NCBI RefSeq assembly: GCF_900105755.1
Contig: NZ_FNTQ01000001.1
Coordinates: 2,356,001 to 2,420,000 of the forward strand
Source: Streptomyces sp. Ag109_O5-10
GTDB taxonomy: Bacteria > Actinomycetota > Actinomycetes > Streptomycetales > Streptomycetaceae
Length of the DNA stretch: 64,000 nucleotides
Direction of reading: 5' to 3'
Within the stretch, counting starts at the first letter, position 1. Each line of letters begins with the position of its first letter. Shown here piece by piece: positions 8,702 through 17,045 of this stretch. The notes beneath the pieces were generated by a model that worked only from the letters and a program-made list of their open reading frames with translations, was not told the DNA's origin and did no database searches. Made by a program: the position numbers and the translations under genes.

Positions 8702-8771
8702 TGATGATTCCATCACTTCTTTGGCCTGACTCTATTGACGATGAGAGTCCGCAAAGTTGATGATTTCCTCA
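8702..8771. promoter_or_regulatory. candidate TetR operators and promoter of the aromatic operon
   Basis: TGATGATTCCATCA (8702-8715, 5-bp palindromic arms) is repeated with changes as TGATGATTTCCTCA at 8758-8771. Between them TTGACG (8735-8740) stands as a -35, 17 bases before 8758. A repressor on the second copy would cover the -10. Inferred from position and repetition only. Confidence 0.4.
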
Positions 8772-8798
8772 TTACGGCAATGTTGCTTGGAGGACACC

Positions 8799-9944
8799 AT
8801 GTCCCACACCCCTGTTGACAGGGCCGATCTCCAGACGCCCCACCGAGATCTCCACAGCGAGCTGGGCGGCCTGCGCGGTGAGCACCCCGGACGCGCGCGG
8901 AACCCCGTCGTCAAGGTGGCGGACCTGGCCTGGCTGGAGTTCGAGAAGCCGGACCTCGACCGGGCCGAGGTGTTCGCTCGCGACTTCGGATTCGCCGTCG
9001 CCGCCCGCACCGAGCGGGAACTGTGGCTGCGCGGCACGTTCGCCGGTTCCCCCTGCATGGTCATCCGCCGCGGGCCGGCGTCCCGCTTCCTCGGGCCGGC
9101 GTTCCGCGCGGCGGAACGCGCCGATCTCGACCGGCTCGCCCGCGCGACGGGCTGCGACGTCCGGGACGCCGACGCACCCGGCGGCGGACAGGCGGTCACC
9201 CTGCTCGATCCCTCCGGCTTCCCGGTCCGGGTCGTGCACGGCACCGAACAGCTGCCCGCCCTGCCGGGGCAGCAGCCGCTGATCCTCAACACCGGCACCG
9301 AGGGCCGCCGTACGAACGCCACCCAGCGGCCGCCCCGCGAGCCGTCGCGTATTCAGCGGCTCGGGCACGTGGTGCTGGAGACACGGGTGTTCACGCGGGC
9401 CCTGGACTGGTACCTGGACACCCTCGGGATGATCGTGTCCGACTTCCTGTTCCTGGACGGGCAGCGCGGGCGCGGGCCGACCATGGCGTTCATCCGCTGC
9501 GACCAGGGCAGCAGGCCCGTGGACCACCACACCCTCGCCCTGCATCTGGGGCCCGGCACCGGGTACGTCCACTCCGCCTACCAGGTCACCGACCTGGACG
9601 CGATCGCCGCCGGCGGCGAGTACCTGGCCGAGCGCGGCTACCGGCGCAGCTGGGGCATCGGCCGGCACATCCAGGGCAGCCAGCTCTTCGACTACTGGCG
9701 CGACCCCGACCGCTTCATGCTGGAGCACTTCGCCGACGGCGACCTGTTCTGCCGCGACCTCGAACCCGGCTGGGCGCCGATGTCGGCGAGCGGCCTCGCG
9801 CAGTGGGGGCCGCCGGTCACCCGCGACTTCCTGGGCGCGAGCCCCTCCCCCGCCAAGCTCCGCGAGGTCATGACGGCCCTGCGCGGCGACAACGAACTCG
9901 ACCCCGCACGCCTGCTGGGCCTGATGAAAGCGATGAGCTCATGA
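8799..9944 (+). CDS. VOC-superfamily extradiol dioxygenase-like protein
   Basis: A 381-residue, two-module vicinal-oxygen-chelate protein, the size and layout of type I extradiol (catechol-2,3) dioxygenases. Candidate metal ligands of the C-terminal module are the His in RLGHVVLET (near residue 189), a His in VDHHTLAL (near residue 247) and the Glu in FMLEHFADGD (near residue 310), in the order His-His-Glu. The start at 8799 follows GGAGGACACC; an in-frame upstream ATG lacks a site. It would cleave or rearrange an aromatic ring intermediate. The stop overlaps the next gene (ATGA). A decayed copy of its 3' end lies at 39690-39820. Confidence 0.8.
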   Translation: MSHTPVDRADLQTPHRDLHSELGGLRGEHPGRARNPVVKVADLAWLEFEKPDLDRAEVFARDFGFAVAARTERELWLRGTFAGSPCMVIRRGPASRFLGPAFRAAERADLDRLARATGCDVRDADAPGGGQAVTLLDPSGFPVRVVHGTEQLPALPGQQPLILNTGTEGRRTNATQRPPREPSRIQRLGHVVLETRVFTRALDWYLDTLGMIVSDFLFLDGQRGRGPTMAFIRCDQGSRPVDHHTLALHLGPGTGYVHSAYQVTDLDAIAAGGEYLAERGYRRSWGIGRHIQGSQLFDYWRDPDRFMLEHFADGDLFCRDLEPGWAPMSASGLAQWGPPVTRDFLGASPSPAKLREVMTALRGDNELDPARLLGLMKAMSS

Positions 9945-10879
9945 GCACCAACGTTCTGCACACCCCCGACGGCTGGTGGGCCGTCCGGGGCGAGCGCGCC
10001 GTCCGCATCGAGACCAAGGCGGTCACCACCGCCGAACTGATCGCCGACCGCGACGCGGTCCGCGACGCCGCCACCGGCGACGACAGCGGCACGCCCGTCG
10101 CCGACCTGGTGGCACTGCCCCCGGTCACCACCCCCTGCCGGGTGGTGGCCCAGATGGTCAACTACCGCAGCCACGCGAAGGATTCGGGCTTCACCGGCGA
10201 CATCCCGCCCACCTTCTTCCGCAAGGCGTCCGGCTCGGTCAGCGGTCCGCACGAGCCGATCGTCCGCCCCGCGCACGTGAACTTCCTCGACTACGAGGTG
10301 GAACTCGGCCTCGTCATGGGCGCGCCGCTGCCCGTGGGCACCGTCGTCGAAGAGCAGGACCTCTCCCGCTACGTCGCCGGCCTCGTCCTGACCAACGACG
10401 TCAGCGCCCGCGACGTCCAGCTGACCAAGACCCAGTTCTACGAGAGCAAGTCCTACCCGACCTTCACCCCGACCGGCCCCTACCTGGCCCTGCTGGAGCC
10501 GGAGGACTTCGCCCACCTGCCGAACCTGCGGCTGCGGCTGTCGGTCAACGGGGTGCCGCGCCAGGACCGCACCCTCGCCGACATGATCGTCCGACCGGCG
10601 CAGGCACTCACCCTGCTCGCCCGCTTCCAGACCCTCGACCCGGGCGACCTGCTGCTCACCGGAACCCCCGGCGGCACCGCCCTGAAGGCCCCGCCCAAGC
10701 CCGTCGAGAAGATCGCCGCCCTGCTGCCGCCCGCACTGAAGTGGAAGGCGTTCTTCAAGGGCCAGGCCAAGAACCCCCGTTACCTGCGCGACGGTGACCT
10801 CGTCACCGCCACGATCGCCACCCCCGGCGGGCGGATCGACCTGGGCGAGCAGCGGACGACCGTGGCGGACGCGACGTGA
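9941..10879 (+). CDS. fumarylacetoacetate hydrolase (FAH) family protein
   Basis: A 312-residue FAH-fold hydrolase or hydratase/isomerase that typically acts on acylpyruvate or ring-cleavage products. The metal site is visible: VNFLDYEVELGLVMG (near residue 108) supplies the E-x-E type acidic ligands, and LTNDVSARDVQ (near residue 150) the conserved Asp. LLTGTPGGTA near residue 240 is the family's Gly-rich loop. It overlaps the dioxygenase stop by 4 bp and the hydroxylase start by 4 bp, so all three are one transcript. A 5' fragment of a second copy is found at 39822-40030. Confidence 0.85.
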   Translation: MSTNVLHTPDGWWAVRGERAVRIETKAVTTAELIADRDAVRDAATGDDSGTPVADLVALPPVTTPCRVVAQMVNYRSHAKDSGFTGDIPPTFFRKASGSVSGPHEPIVRPAHVNFLDYEVELGLVMGAPLPVGTVVEEQDLSRYVAGLVLTNDVSARDVQLTKTQFYESKSYPTFTPTGPYLALLEPEDFAHLPNLRLRLSVNGVPRQDRTLADMIVRPAQALTLLARFQTLDPGDLLLTGTPGGTALKAPPKPVEKIAALLPPALKWKAFFKGQAKNPRYLRDGDLVTATIATPGGRIDLGEQRTTVADAT

Positions 10880-12489
10880 GCGCCGCATCGCCGAGGCCGG
10901 TGGTCATCATCGGCGCGGGACCCGTGGGAGTCACGGCCGCGCTCCTGCTCGCCCGGTACGGGGTGCGCAGCCTGCTCCTCGAACGCCACCGGGACGTCTA
11001 CCCCTTGCCGCGTGCCGTGGTCGTGGACGACGAGGTTCGCCGGATCCTGCAGAGCGTCGGGGTCCACGAGGAGTTCGCCGCCCTCGCCCGGCCGGCGCCC
11101 GGGTTGCGGCTGCTGGACGCCCGGCGGCGTGTGATCGCCGAGTTCCCGCGGTCCCTGGACGGCCACCACGGCTTCCCGCAGACCAGCATGTTCGACCAAC
11201 CGGAACTTGAACGGCTGCTGCGCGAAGCCCTGGCCCGCCGCCCCGAGTGCGAGCTGTGGGGCGGGGTGGAGGTGGTGTCCGTCACCCAGGGCGGCGACGC
11301 CTCGCCCACTGTCGCGGGTCCGGTGCGGGTGACCTTCCGCCGCGAGGGCAGCGACGAGGAGGAACATCTGTGGGCCGACGCGGTCCTCGGCTGCGACGGC
11401 GCGGGCAGCCTCACCCGCGACGCCATCGGCGCCGTATGGGAGGACCTGCACTTCGAGGAGAGCTGGCGGGTCATCGACGCGCGCACCAGCCTCCCGGTGC
11501 GCACCTGGGAAGGCGCCGAGCAGATCTGCTGCCCCACCCGCCCGGCCACCTTCATGCGAGTCGGCGAAGACCGCTACCGCTGGGAGTTCCGGCTGGCCGA
11601 GGACGCGTCCCTGGACGGCCCGGAAGCGCTGGAGCAGGTGCGCGAGCTGGTCGCCCCCTGGGTCGACCTGCCCTCCGCTGCCCGCGGGGGCGGCGACTTC
11701 GAGGTGATCCGGCAGGCGCGGTACACCTTCCGGGCCCGCCTCGCCGACCGGTGGCACCGAGGACGCGTCTTCCTGCTGGGCGACGCCGCACACCTCACCC
11801 CGCCCTTCATCGGGCAGGGCCTGTGCGCGGGCCTGCGCGACGCCCACAACCTCACCTGGAAACTCGCCCGCGTCCTTCGACACGGTGCGGACGACCGGCT
11901 GCTGGACACCTACCAGCGAGAGCGCAAGCCACACGCCCGCCGTGTGATCCGTTTGGCGGTCGCCGTCGGCTGGGCCATGACCGGCGGACAGGACCGCGGT
12001 GCGGCCATCCGCCGGGCCGTGGTGGGCGCGGCCTGCCGCATCCCCGGCGTGACCGCGGCGGTGAGCCGCGACCTCAGCCCCGCACTGACCGCGAACCCGC
12101 TGGTACGACGCCGTCCACGGCTGTCCGGCCGTTCGCTGGCCGGTACCTTCTGTCCGCAGCCCTGGGTGCGGTACGGCGGCACGCGAGAGCGCCTCGACGA
12201 CATCCTCGGGCACTCCTTCGCGCTGCTGACCGGCGTGCCGCCCACGGCACACATGACGGGCGTGGCCGCGGCCCTGGGCGCATCCGTGATCCATGTCGAC
12301 GACCTGGACGACGACGGCACCCTGGCCGCCTGGCTGGCACGCGGCCGGGCCGACGCCGCCCTGCTGCGCCCCGACCGCGTCGTGATGGACACCGTCCCCA
12401 CCGGCACCGGCGACTTCACCGACGCCACCGCCTGGGCTCCCTTGCTGCACACGGCCCGCCGCCCCGCCGAAGCCCCGCCCGCACCCTGA
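10876..12489 (+). CDS. FAD-dependent aromatic hydroxylase (MhpA/PheA-like)
   Basis: A 537-residue class A flavoprotein monooxygenase that adds a hydroxyl to an aromatic substrate. FAD/NAD(P)H motifs in order: the GxGxxG dinucleotide fold VVIIGAGPVGVTAALLLAR at residues 8-26; the DG motif ADAVLGCDGAGSLTR near residue 170; and the GD motif RVFLLGDAAHLTPPFIGQGL near residue 297. The C-terminal thioredoxin-like domain typical of phenol/3-HPP hydroxylases follows (RPRLSGRSLAGTFCPQP onward). The GTG start is coupled to the FAH stop. Together with the VOC and FAH genes it makes a hydroxylate, cleave, hydrolyse series. 3-(3-hydroxyphenyl)propionate-type substrates are plausible but unproven. Confidence 0.85.
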   Translation: MSAASPRPVVIIGAGPVGVTAALLLARYGVRSLLLERHRDVYPLPRAVVVDDEVRRILQSVGVHEEFAALARPAPGLRLLDARRRVIAEFPRSLDGHHGFPQTSMFDQPELERLLREALARRPECELWGGVEVVSVTQGGDASPTVAGPVRVTFRREGSDEEEHLWADAVLGCDGAGSLTRDAIGAVWEDLHFEESWRVIDARTSLPVRTWEGAEQICCPTRPATFMRVGEDRYRWEFRLAEDASLDGPEALEQVRELVAPWVDLPSAARGGGDFEVIRQARYTFRARLADRWHRGRVFLLGDAAHLTPPFIGQGLCAGLRDAHNLTWKLARVLRHGADDRLLDTYQRERKPHARRVIRLAVAVGWAMTGGQDRGAAIRRAVVGAACRIPGVTAAVSRDLSPALTANPLVRRRPRLSGRSLAGTFCPQPWVRYGGTRERLDDILGHSFALLTGVPPTAHMTGVAAALGASVIHVDDLDDDGTLAAWLARGRADAALLRPDRVVMDTVPTGTGDFTDATAWAPLLHTARRPAEAPPAP

Positions 12490-12505
12490 CGAGGAACACC
12501 ACACC

Positions 12506-14527
12506 ATGACCACCCCGCACTCCACCCCCGTCCCGGCGCCCTTCCTTCCGCCCGACCCGCAAGTGGCCGCCGGCAGCCGCATCGCGGACTTCGCCCGCTG
12601 GGCCGCCCGGCACCAGGGCGCCGAAACGATCCAGGACCCCACCGACTACCAGGCCCTGCACCACTGGTCCGTCACCGACCTGGAAGGGTTCTGGGCCGCG
12701 GTCTGGGAGTACTTCGACATCGACGCCACCACTCCGTACGAGCGGGTGCTCACCGAGGAGACCATGCCCGGCGCCCGCTGGTTCTCCGGCGCCACCCTCA
12801 ACTACGCCCACCACGCACTGCGCAACCTGCACCCGGACGCCCCCGCGATCACCGCACTGGACGAGACCGGAGCCGGCTACGAGATCACGGGCCGGCAGCT
12901 GCGCGCCCAGGTCGCCTCGGTCGCGGCCACCCTGCGCGACCTGGGCGTCGGACCGGGCGACAGGGTGGTCGGCTATCTGCCCAACACCCCCCACGCCGTC
13001 ATCGCCTTCCTCGCCACGGCCGGTCTGGGCGCCGTGTGGTCGGTGTGCGGCCAGGACTACGCACCCAAGGCCGCCGCCGACCGCTTCGCCCAGCTCGAAC
13101 CCGCGGTGCTCATCACGGCGGACGGGTACCTCTTCAACGGCACCCGCCACGACCGCCGTACAGCCGCTCTCGAACTGGCCGACGCCCTCCCGACCCTGAA
13201 GGCCACGGTTCTCGTGAACCACCTGGGCCTTGCGTGGTCCGCGCCCCGGGCCGCGGGACCGACGGTTGCCTGGGAGGACGCGGCCGGCCGCACCGAGCAC
13301 CTCGGGATCACGCCGGTGCCGTTCGACCACCCGCTGTGGATCGTGTTCTCCTCCGGCACCACCGGACTGCCCAAAGGGATCGTCCACGGCCACGGCGGCG
13401 TCCTGCTCGAACACCTCAAGACCCTCGGCCTGCACTCGGACCTCGGCCCCGGCGACCGCCTGCTGTGGTACACCACCACGCACTGGATGATGTGGAACCT
13501 GGTCGTCTCCACCCTGTTGACCGGCGCCACCACCTGCACCTACGACGGCAGCCCCGCGCCGGCCGCACGCCCGGACGTCCTGTGGGAGCTGGCGGCCCGG
13601 CACCAGGTCACCGTCTTCGGCACCAGTCCCCAGTACCTGCTGGCCATGGCCAAGCTGGGCATCGAACCCGTCGTGCACGACCTCTCGGCCGTCCGCGCCA
13701 TCGGCTGCACCGGCTCCACCCTGCCCGCCTCCGCCTACCCGTGGGTCCGCGACCACGTCGGCGAGGGCGTCCAGCTCGCTTCCACCAGCGGCGGGACCGA
13801 CGTGGTCTCCGCCTTCGCCGGCAGCGCCCCCACCACCCCCGTCTGGGCAGGCGAGCTGTCCGCGCCCAACCTCGGCGTGGCACTGGCGGCGTACGACGGC
13901 GCGGGACGACCGGTCGTCGATCAGGTCGGCGAACTGGTCGTCACCCGCCCGATGCCCTCCATGCCGCTGCGCTTCTGGAACGACCCCGACGGCAGCCGCT
14001 ACCGCGACGCCTACTTCACCGCCTACCCGGGCGTGTGGCGGCACGGCGACTGGGTCACCCTCACCTCCCACGGCTCGGTGATCGTGCACGGCCGCTCCGA
14101 CGCCACCCTCAACCGCAACGGCGTACGCCTGGGCAGCGCCGACATCCACGACATCGTCGAACGCCTCCCCGAGATCACCGAAGCCCTCGTCATCGGCGCG
14201 GAGGAACCCGACGGCGGCTACTGGATGCCACTGTTCGTCGCGCCCGGTGTCAGGCTGGACGACACCCTGCGCGAGAAGATCCGCGACGCCGTCCGCACCG
14301 GCGCCTCGCCCCGCCACGTACCCGACGAGATCCTCGCCGTACCCGCCGTCCCGCACACCAGAACCGGCAAGAAACTCGAGGTCCCGGTCAAGCGCCTGCT
14401 CCAGGGCGCGCCCGCCGAGCAGGTCCTCCAACCCTCCGCGGTCGACAACCCGGACCTGGTCGCCTACTTCGCCGACTTGGGAGCCGAACGCCGCCGGACC
14501 CGTCACCCGCACGCCGACCGCCCCTGA
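12506..14527 (+). CDS. acetoacetate-CoA ligase (acetoacetyl-CoA synthetase) family
   Basis: A 673-residue ANL adenylating enzyme. The P-loop-like motif VFSSGTTGLPKGIVHGHGG lies near residue 281; TSGGTDVVSAFAG near residue 428 is the acetoacetyl-CoA synthetase variant of the A5 motif; HGRSDATLNRNGVRLGSADIH near residue 527 is A8; and the catalytic lysine is in TRTGKKLEVPVKR near residue 620. The front contains FWAAVWEYF, usual in this subfamily. It starts 16 bases after the hydroxylase stop behind GAGGAAC and probably belongs to the same operon. It would activate a short 3-oxo acid, perhaps the acid released by the FAH step. Substrate use is inferred. Confidence 0.88.
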   Translation: MTTPHSTPVPAPFLPPDPQVAAGSRIADFARWAARHQGAETIQDPTDYQALHHWSVTDLEGFWAAVWEYFDIDATTPYERVLTEETMPGARWFSGATLNYAHHALRNLHPDAPAITALDETGAGYEITGRQLRAQVASVAATLRDLGVGPGDRVVGYLPNTPHAVIAFLATAGLGAVWSVCGQDYAPKAAADRFAQLEPAVLITADGYLFNGTRHDRRTAALELADALPTLKATVLVNHLGLAWSAPRAAGPTVAWEDAAGRTEHLGITPVPFDHPLWIVFSSGTTGLPKGIVHGHGGVLLEHLKTLGLHSDLGPGDRLLWYTTTHWMMWNLVVSTLLTGATTCTYDGSPAPAARPDVLWELAARHQVTVFGTSPQYLLAMAKLGIEPVVHDLSAVRAIGCTGSTLPASAYPWVRDHVGEGVQLASTSGGTDVVSAFAGSAPTTPVWAGELSAPNLGVALAAYDGAGRPVVDQVGELVVTRPMPSMPLRFWNDPDGSRYRDAYFTAYPGVWRHGDWVTLTSHGSVIVHGRSDATLNRNGVRLGSADIHDIVERLPEITEALVIGAEEPDGGYWMPLFVAPGVRLDDTLREKIRDAVRTGASPRHVPDEILAVPAVPHTRTGKKLEVPVKRLLQGAPAEQVLQPSAVDNPDLVAYFADLGAERRRTRHPHADRP

Positions 14528-14604
14528 GGTGTGACAAGACTTACTGCCGGCCTGCCGCCGACGTGGCTGGTGAGCTCTCGCCCGACGGTGTGAGGATGTC
14601 GTCC

Positions 14605-14952
14605 ATGCATGCAGCCCCCGAGCAGAAGGTGCACCTCACCCGCCATGAGCAGGTCTTCGTGATCACGGTGCGCGGTGAGACGGACCACGATGACACGGAG
14701 GAGTTCGCGACGGCCTGGGATGCGGCCGACCGAGCCGCACTGCCCACCACCGCGATCGACCTGACCCAGGTCACCTTCGCCGACAGCATGCTCCTCAACG
14801 CTCTTCTGGACGCCAGGCGCCGACACGAGTCCGGCGGCCGGCAACTCGTTCTCCTCGGCCCCCTTCCCGCGACGGTCAGCCGGCTGCTGACCCTCAGCGG
14901 GGCGATCAGCTACTTCACGATCGCTGACACGGGCTCCTCCCTCACCGGCTGA
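14605..14952 (+). CDS. STAS-domain anti-anti-sigma factor
   Basis: A 115-residue single STAS domain. The phosphorylatable serine lies in DLTQVTFADSMLLNALL (near residue 55), where the usual DSSG is DSML. Such proteins bind an RsbW-like anti-sigma kinase when unphosphorylated and so free a sigma factor. GAGG at 14592-14595 gives good spacing to the ATG at 14605; an in-frame ATG at 14596 is too close to it. The next gene, 11 bases downstream, is an RsbW-like ATPase, its likely partner. Confidence 0.8.
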   Translation: MHAAPEQKVHLTRHEQVFVITVRGETDHDDTEEFATAWDAADRAALPTTAIDLTQVTFADSMLLNALLDARRRHESGGRQLVLLGPLPATVSRLLTLSGAISYFTIADTGSSLTG

Positions 14953-14963
14953 GGCCCGCGTTC

Positions 14964-15500
14964 ATGAAGGAGACGCCAGCGGGTAGGCGACCTGACGCGC
15001 CAACCACAGGAAGCAATGAACAGGCAAGGCACAACCACGGGATCACGGTTATGGTCACCCCGCTCAGCAAGGAGTCGTCGGACCGCCCGGTCCCCCCGGC
15101 GCAGTGGCGGTACAGCGCAGTCTGGGGCGGCACCGAAGGCCTGATCGCAGATGCCCGGCACGCCGTACGCGCGCTGCTGGCCCAGGCAGGGCACCGCCCC
15201 GACCAGCGGTCGAGCCAGGACGCCCAGCTCGTCGTCAGCGAGCTGGTCACCAACGCCGTCCGTCACGCACCCGGCCCCGGCGCTCTCCTTCTGGAGGTCG
15301 CGCCCGACGGAGCCGAACTGCGGATAGCGGTGCGCGACAGCTCCCCTGACCCGCCGCGTCTGCAGTCGCCCGACCCCGGGCGCGTCGGCGGACACGGCCT
15401 CCGCCTGATCACACGGCTCTGCGACCGGCTGTACACCGTCGACCCGGGAACCGGCAAACAGGTCGTCGCCCACCTGAGCCTGCACCGATCAGAGGACTGA
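14964..15500 (+). CDS. RsbW-like anti-sigma kinase (HATPase_c_2)
   Basis: A GHKL ATPase of up to 178 residues. The N-box AQLVVSELVTNAVRHAPGPG and the G-boxes VRDSSPDPPRLQ and GRVGGHGLRLITRLCDR are clear, and there are no membrane or sensor parts. Proteins of this kind phosphorylate a STAS partner or hold a sigma factor. The start may be 14964 (GAGG nine bases before) or the ATG at 15051; the first about 29 residues are not part of the fold. It forms a tight pair with the STAS gene just upstream. Confidence 0.85.
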   Translation: MKETPAGRRPDAPTTGSNEQARHNHGITVMVTPLSKESSDRPVPPAQWRYSAVWGGTEGLIADARHAVRALLAQAGHRPDQRSSQDAQLVVSELVTNAVRHAPGPGALLLEVAPDGAELRIAVRDSSPDPPRLQSPDPGRVGGHGLRLITRLCDRLYTVDPGTGKQVVAHLSLHRSED

Positions 15501-15570
15501 TCGCGCCCGGACCGACCTCAGCGTCGGACACGAGGACGGCGATGACGCTCGCCGGCCATGAGCGTGCCGG

Positions 15571-15969
15571 TCAGGTGGCGCCCGCGCCGGTGTAACCGTC
15601 GCCCTCCTGATGCTCGTGCGGGTCCGCGCGGCTGGTCGGCGCGGTGAGGTGGTTCAGCACGTTGGTGAGGTGGAGCATGCGGTCCAGGAAGTCCGGCCGA
15701 CGGTCCAGGTGCAGAGTCGCGCCGACGGCGGCGGTCCGGCGGTGGATCATCAGCAGGGCGGACAGGCCCGTGGAGTCGATCCAGGTCAGATCACGGAAGT
15801 CCAGGCGTACGTCGCTGAGCCGGACGGACTCGGCCGTGAGGTGCCGGACCACCATGTCGACCAGGCCGTCGCTCGTGTCGTAGTCGAGCTCGCCGCCCAC
15901 CCACACGGTCAGGGTGGTGGACTCGCGGAAGACGGTGACGCTGAATTCAGGTGAAGACATATCGGTCAT
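15571..15969 (-). CDS. STAS-domain anti-anti-sigma factor
   Basis: A 132-residue STAS protein. The core DVRLDFRDLTWIDSTGLSALL has the phospho-acceptor Ser (DST) near residue 63. Two extra features are the N-terminal MTDMSSPE and a hydrophilic tail with HEHQEGDG. The ATG at 15969 overlaps the stop of the B12-domain gene (ATGA), so it is the last member of a coupled three-gene operon of phosphatase, B12 sensor and STAS. The phosphatase is therefore the likely enzyme that reactivates this STAS protein. Confidence 0.9.
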   Translation of the reverse strand: MTDMSSPEFSVTVFRESTTLTVWVGGELDYDTSDGLVDMVVRHLTAESVRLSDVRLDFRDLTWIDSTGLSALLMIHRRTAAVGATLHLDRRPDFLDRMLHLTNVLNHLTAPTSRADPHEHQEGDGYTGAGAT

Positions 15970-17045
15970 GCGTGGATGTCGGGGTCGGGGACAGGGTGGA
16001 TGGGACCGCCGCGCAGGGCGACTCTGCCCGAGTGGAGCAAGCCGACGGTGCGGGGGAACTCGCGCAGCTGCTCGGCAAGGGCGTCGAGGCCGGCCACCAC
16101 GGAGTGGGCAGGCACGTGCCTGGCTTCGAGGACGTCGGCCGTCCAACCGAGAAACTCGGTGAAGACGTCGGGGTCGTCGACGTAGAGGGCGGTGGCCAGG
16201 AAGTCGATGATGTGAGCGACGTCCTCGGCCGTGCGCTCGCGCTGCGCGTCGGTGTATGCGCGCATGGCCGGGAAGCGGCTTTCGAGGTCGGCCAGGGTCT
16301 GCTTGACGAGCCGCGGGCGGGACAGGACGACCATCGTGTATTCCTGGTCGGCCAAGTGCGGCAGATCGTCCGCCACTTGACGGATCGTGGCCGGCCCGGG
16401 CCGCTCGATGCCCGCTTGGAGCACGGCGGCCGCCCCGCGGGCGTCGGCCGCCCACTGGTCGGCGCCCAGCGCCCGGGCGTGACGGCCGTCGCGGCCGAAG
16501 GCGCGGCCGCCGGCGAGGACGGGGACGCCTATGGCCTGACAGGCGGTGATGGCAGCGTGAGCGGCCGGCAGGTGGGTGGGGACGGAGCCGGACAGCAGGA
16601 CGGCGCCGGGGTCGGTGTGGTGCAGGTGCGCCACCAGATGCGGCGTGGGGGTCTGGGCGCCGAGGTAGTCGACCTGCCAGCCGCGCAGGACCAGGACCTC
16701 GGTGACGAGCCGGGCGGGGAAGGCATGCCATTCACCGTCGATGCAGCTGACTGTCACCCGGCCCTTGCGGGGTTCGCGCGTCGGGCGACGGTGTGCGAGC
16801 GAGGCGACGATCCGCTCGTTGATGGCGGTGGCGGCGTGCTCCTGAGCCACGGTGATGCGATCGGCGGCCCACTCGAGACCGACCTTCTCCTGGACGGGCG
16901 CGATCACGTCCAGCAGCAGCCTCTCCTCGTCCACGCCGTCGGCCGCCGCCTGGTGGACGAGGCCGGCGGCGCGGTGTTCGTCGCCGTCGACGACAGCCTG
17001 CCACAGCCGGTCGGACAGCTCTGCCGTCGCGTCCGAGGGGCTCAC
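15966..17045 (-). CDS. stand-alone cobalamin-binding sensor, CarH-like photosensory core without a DNA-binding domain
   Basis: A 359-residue soluble protein. Residues about 9-85 form a four-helix bundle of the methionine-synthase cap type and carry W59, E69 and H70, that is W-x9-EH, the motif of the CarH light sensor. Residues about 95-225 are the B12-binding Rossmann fold: GEWHAFPARL puts His107 where CarH has its lower axial ligand, followed by LRGWQVDYLGAQTPTPHLV. A helical C-terminal region of about 130 residues has no recognised family. No MerR domain is present. It overlaps a PP2C gene in front and a STAS gene behind, so the output is probably sigma-factor partner switching. Light sensing is inference. 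Confidence 0.8.
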   Translation of the reverse strand: MSPSDATAELSDRLWQAVVDGDEHRAAGLVHQAAADGVDEERLLLDVIAPVQEKVGLEWAADRITVAQEHAATAINERIVASLAHRRPTREPRKGRVTVSCIDGEWHAFPARLVTEVLVLRGWQVDYLGAQTPTPHLVAHLHHTDPGAVLLSGSVPTHLPAAHAAITACQAIGVPVLAGGRAFGRDGRHARALGADQWAADARGAAAVLQAGIERPGPATIRQVADDLPHLADQEYTMVVLSRPRLVKQTLADLESRFPAMRAYTDAQRERTAEDVAHIIDFLATALYVDDPDVFTEFLGWTADVLEARHVPAHSVVAGLDALAEQLREFPRTVGLLHSGRVALRGGPIHPVPDPDIHA

